From assembly GCA_029978905.1 (NCBI GenBank), contig JAPOIM010000036.1:1-43361 (forward strand): 43,361 nucleotides of DNA, read 5' to 3'. The stretch comes from Planctomycetota bacterium (GTDB taxonomy: Bacteria > Planctomycetota > Planctomycetia > Pirellulales > UBA1268). Of the stretch, positions 40,413 through 43,361 are shown one piece after another. The position numbers and the translations under genes are program-made. The first letter of the stretch is position 1. Every line of letters starts with the position of its first letter. Under the pieces are notes generated by a model, which was not told the origin of the DNA, made no database searches, and saw nothing but the letters and a program-made list of their open reading frames with translations.

Positions 40413-43361
40413 ATGCGCAACCTGTTTGGCTCCCGTTTTCCTCTCCGCCCTAAGGCCGCCGCCAAACGCCGTCGTCGCCCGACGCCTGCCTCGCAACAGA
40501 CCTGCGAGCCCCTTGAGCAGCGACTCGTCCTCGCGGCCAACCTCGCGAGCGGTCTCTCTGAAGTCACCTCGATCTCGATCGACACGGATGCCGCCGGCCC
40601 CGCGCCCATCGTTTTTCAGCACGCGGACTTCGCGACCGCAGACGCTGGCGTGCTCGTCGTGAAGTCCGTTGCCACGGGCTACGTGCAGAAGTGGGACACG
40701 AACACGAACACATGGTTCGACATCACCAACGAACCCGTCAGCGGCGACCCCCGCGATCTCCTCCGCTTTCTTGCAAAGCGGACCTTCAAAGCAGGTGACC
40801 GCCTCCAGTGGATTCCTGCGGGCGCGACAGGCACCGTCCGCGCCTTCGACATCGTCAACTGGAGCAGCGACACCACCCCCGTCGACAACCCTGATGTCCC
40901 CCGTCCGGCCGCAGTCTCAAGTATCTCGGTGTCTGCTTCCAACGAGCCCGGCACGCTCAACATCGATTGGGCCGCCCCTGTCAGCGGCGATGTCACCGGC
41001 TACACCGTGAGAATCCGGTCCGGCGCATTCATGCAAACCATCGACGTTGCCGGCACCTCGGCCACCTTCACGGAACTCGCTCCGCTTAAGCCGTATGCGA
41101 TCGACGTCTGGGCGAGTAATGACAGCGGCAACGGCCCCATCGAAACCGCCTTCCACACGCTGCTCGACATCCGCACGGTGGGCGATCATGTCACCGCATG
41201 GGACATCCGCCGCAGCCTGCTACCGGCCGAGCCCACAGATCCTCAGGGCAACCTGATCACCCCGCTGGCCACGCCGTGGGGCGACCGTCTCGGCTTCCCG
41301 GGCGTGTCGTATGAAGCCATCTGGGCAGCCACACCAGACACACCTGCCGAAGTGCCCGTGCTCAGCCTGCCTGCGACCGCGCTGAGTTCCTCCCTCTTAA
41401 GCGGACAATCCGTAGCCATGTGGGTGCAAGCCACCGGGCCGGGTGTGCTGCTGTCGTCCACGGCCAACGACACCAACGGGAATCCTCCCGTCGAGGTGCC
41501 ATATCTCTGGGTCGACGACGACGGCAACGTCAACGGCGGCTTCTACGGCTCCGACGACTTTGATTTCAACTCGGGACAAACCGTCCTCTCCTACCAAAGC
41601 ATCACAGGCGACACCGTGATTGGGTCCCCCTGGGCCATCACGGGGCAGGTGTCGGTGATCGACAACAATTGGCACCACGTCGCCCTCGTGGCCGACGGCG
41701 ACACGCAGTCGCTCTACATCGATGGCCTGCTGCAGGGCACGGCCAAGCCAACGGTCATCCAACAAAAAACGGGGCTTACCAGCTCGCTCTACGGCAACAC
41801 GATCACCATCAATCTCGATGAATCGCCCAGCCCCAGCCAAACCTTCACCGCACGACTCTTTCAAGACGACACGTTCACATTCAACGTGACATCCACGGGG
41901 CCGCTGCGATCGGTCACACCGCTTGCCGTCTCTGCCACAGATGTCGTCACGCCGGGCTCGTCCTACACGCCCGTCGCTTCGGCAACCCTCCTGATACCGT
42001 CATCGGGCCAGGCCCAATTGCAGATCGTGATGCAGGATGCAGTGCATGCACAAAACGCGCTGTCCGCGATGCTGCTCTACAGCAACGCTGACGGCAGCAG
42101 TTTCCAACTGCTGCCGAACACCGGCGTGTCGCTTGACATCGTCGGCTACGAAGTCGGCTCCTCGATCTTCCCGGCGTCGACTGGCTCTGCCCTGCCCCAG
42201 GTCAACTACCCGCAGCCTTTCATTGGCGCGATCGACGACCTCTCCGTGTGGAACACAGCTCTTCCGCAGGCTTCTGTGCAGGCAGCAATGACCGCTCCGG
42301 TCAACACCGCCGTCAATGGCGTTGTGCTGCCCAGCGGCGCCACCCTCGCCGGCATCGCTCCGCCCTCTTTCTCGCTCAACTTCAGTAATCCTGAGCAAGT
42401 CCCAGATAGTGAAGACGGTTACACCTTCACGAACGCGGCTCCTCAGGGCGACAGCACCGCCGTAGCAACGTCCACGCTGCTCACAGTCGGCACGCCGGCC
42501 ACGATTCCCGCCTCGCAGTTCGCAAACGATCCAGCCGCGAGCAACTACCTCCCACGGCTAGGCAACTATCAAAACTACGGCATCGGGCTGATGACGCCGC
42601 TCGACTCCGGCTCCATCCGCGTCACTCGCAGCGCGCCATACACCGCGCAGGTGGCTCTCGCCCAAGGCGATCTGCTTACGTTCGCCCTCAACGGCGGCCA
42701 GCCCACCACAGTCGCCATCACCGTCACCGATGAGTTTGGCACGGTGATCTCGGAGACGATCAGCACCGGCAACCCGGTGAGCCTCGGCGCCGCCTATACG
42801 GGCACCTTCAAGGTCACCCTCAACTTGCCCGCCGATTCACTGTTTGCCAGCGTGCCTGTCACCTTCTCCCAGCTGCCCGGCAGCATCAACCGTCTCCAGC
42901 CGCTGTTGAGCGTGTACGAGCAGCGACTGGCGGCCTACACATCGTTCGAATCGGCCTATGCCGACCCAACCATTCCCACCAGCAACCCAACATCAAACTT
43001 CAACGGCTATGCCGCCTCGCTTGCCACCGGGGCCGCCGACTACTTCCCTCTCTGGAGCGACACTACCTACTTCCCCACGTCAGCCACCACGGAGGCAGGC
43101 CAGGCAGCCTATGCCGAGCAGGTGAGCGCCGCCTATGAAGCGCTCGTCTTGGCCAACGATGGGCTGAGCTTCGCAAATGTAAATTTCCAGGCTGTCGATG
43201 GCTTGCGATCGATTCCTGAGCAAATGGCCGTCGATCTCGACAACGCCTACCGCCTGGCTTTCGGTCAGGAGCCACCACAGTTGCCAATCGGCGCGCCATC
43301 GTTCACTCCCTCCGCTAACGATTCGCCTTCCGAAGCCATTTATAAGTTCTTCTCAAACGTC
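40413..43361 (+). CDS. Giant exported surface protein with Fn3 and LamG domains (3' end beyond window)
   Basis: 983 codons are open to the window edge. A basic start (MRNLFGSRFPLRPKAAAKRR, RR) leads to CEPLEQRLVLAAN (31-43), the N-terminal signal typical of very large planctomycete exported proteins. A fibronectin type III-like domain covers about 167-245 (TLNIDWAAPVSGDVTGYTVR). A LamG/concanavalin-like region covers about 325-620, with the hallmark NNWHHVALVADGD (W420) and YIDGLLQG, ending IGAIDDLSVWNTAL. Further beta-rich, Thr/Ser-rich sequence and a helical part (INRLQPLLSVYEQRLAAY) follow. A surface adhesin or matrix role is inferred. The start is the first ATG in frame; GGGGGC upstream is a weak ribosome site. 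Confidence 0.85.
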   Translation, partial: MRNLFGSRFPLRPKAAAKRRRRPTPASQQTCEPLEQRLVLAANLASGLSEVTSISIDTDAAGPAPIVFQHADFATADAGVLVVKSVATGYVQKWDTNTNTWFDITNEPVSGDPRDLLRFLAKRTFKAGDRLQWIPAGATGTVRAFDIVNWSSDTTPVDNPDVPRPAAVSSISVSASNEPGTLNIDWAAPVSGDVTGYTVRIRSGAFMQTIDVAGTSATFTELAPLKPYAIDVWASNDSGNGPIETAFHTLLDIRTVGDHVTAWDIRRSLLPAEPTDPQGNLITPLATPWGDRLGFPGVSYEAIWAATPDTPAEVPVLSLPATALSSSLLSGQSVAMWVQATGPGVLLSSTANDTNGNPPVEVPYLWVDDDGNVNGGFYGSDDFDFNSGQTVLSYQSITGDTVIGSPWAITGQVSVIDNNWHHVALVADGDTQSLYIDGLLQGTAKPTVIQQKTGLTSSLYGNTITINLDESPSPSQTFTARLFQDDTFTFNVTSTGPLRSVTPLAVSATDVVTPGSSYTPVASATLLIPSSGQAQLQIVMQDAVHAQNALSAMLLYSNADGSSFQLLPNTGVSLDIVGYEVGSSIFPASTGSALPQVNYPQPFIGAIDDLSVWNTALPQASVQAAMTAPVNTAVNGVVLPSGATLAGIAPPSFSLNFSNPEQVPDSEDGYTFTNAAPQGDSTAVATSTLLTVGTPATIPASQFANDPAASNYLPRLGNYQNYGIGLMTPLDSGSIRVTRSAPYTAQVALAQGDLLTFALNGGQPTTVAITVTDEFGTVISETISTGNPVSLGAAYTGTFKVTLNLPADSLFASVPVTFSQLPGSINRLQPLLSVYEQRLAAYTSFESAYADPTIPTSNPTSNFNGYAASLATGAADYFPLWSDTTYFPTSATTEAGQAAYAEQVSAAYEALVLANDGLSFANVNFQAVDGLRSIPEQMAVDLDNAYRLAFGQEPPQLPIGAPSFTPSANDSPSEAIYKFFSNV

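Overview
The window is high-GC, densely coded bacterial chromosome. It most likely comes from a planctomycete of the Pirellulales type. The reasons are a DUF1559 prepilin-like protein, a large exported protein opening with an 'EPLEQRLVLAAN' type signal, a CX4CH cytochrome-like exported protein, archaeal-type tetrahydromethanopterin (H4MPT) and methanofuran biosynthesis genes beside ordinary folate-type pabA/pabB, and many exported proteins with signal peptides. No CRISPR array, rRNA operon or complete insertion sequence is visible.

Left edge (1-626): the 5' end of a tyrosine-recombinase-like gene runs off the edge on the minus strand, next to the 3' end of a tRNA-Pro(GGG) gene that has its own promoter and terminator. 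Between them lie four copies of TACCCCGA and a 14-bp palindrome. This looks like the end of a tRNA-integrated element lying to the left.

626-9052 is mostly housekeeping: pyrF, ndk, an exported CX4CH protein, ftsH, a Dabb protein, a DUF1559 pseudopilin-like protein, purine nucleoside phosphorylase and dapA. The DUF1559 gene is preceded by a striking array of 11-bp direct repeats and followed by a large inverted-repeat element.

9059-17108 is one minus-strand operon of seven genes, four of its junctions being overlaps: PQQ-like membrane protein, SDR-like protein, DUF6513 pteroate-synthase-like protein, pabB, pabA, DUF447 and beta-RFAP synthase. It joins p-aminobenzoate production to the first committed step of H4MPT synthesis. 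A second C1-cofactor operon at 33373-35077 holds mfnB (methanofuran branch) with a small PHA-system-type protein and a membrane protein. The dehydrogenase/transferase enzymes that would use these cofactors are not in the window.

17359-27727: a Cys/Met-metabolism PLP enzyme, an exported barrel-like protein, a disordered RGG/acidic protein with a repeated WG motif, a conserved hypothetical with a strong promoter and a probable leader peptide, rho with a Gly/Arg-rich insert and a long leader, and a thioredoxin-YHS exported protein.

27767-38172: the glpD-glpK operon, an STN-like exported protein converging on a TPR lipoprotein-like/exported protein with overlapping 3' ends, the mfnB operon, a CitMHS/NhaD-type transporter and RNase D. 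38192-43361: an extended SDR with an SCP2-like tail, a possible small membrane protein, and the first 983 codons of a giant Fn3/LamG surface protein cut by the window end.

All functional names come from motif reading and memory of the families. Promoters and terminators were picked by eye.
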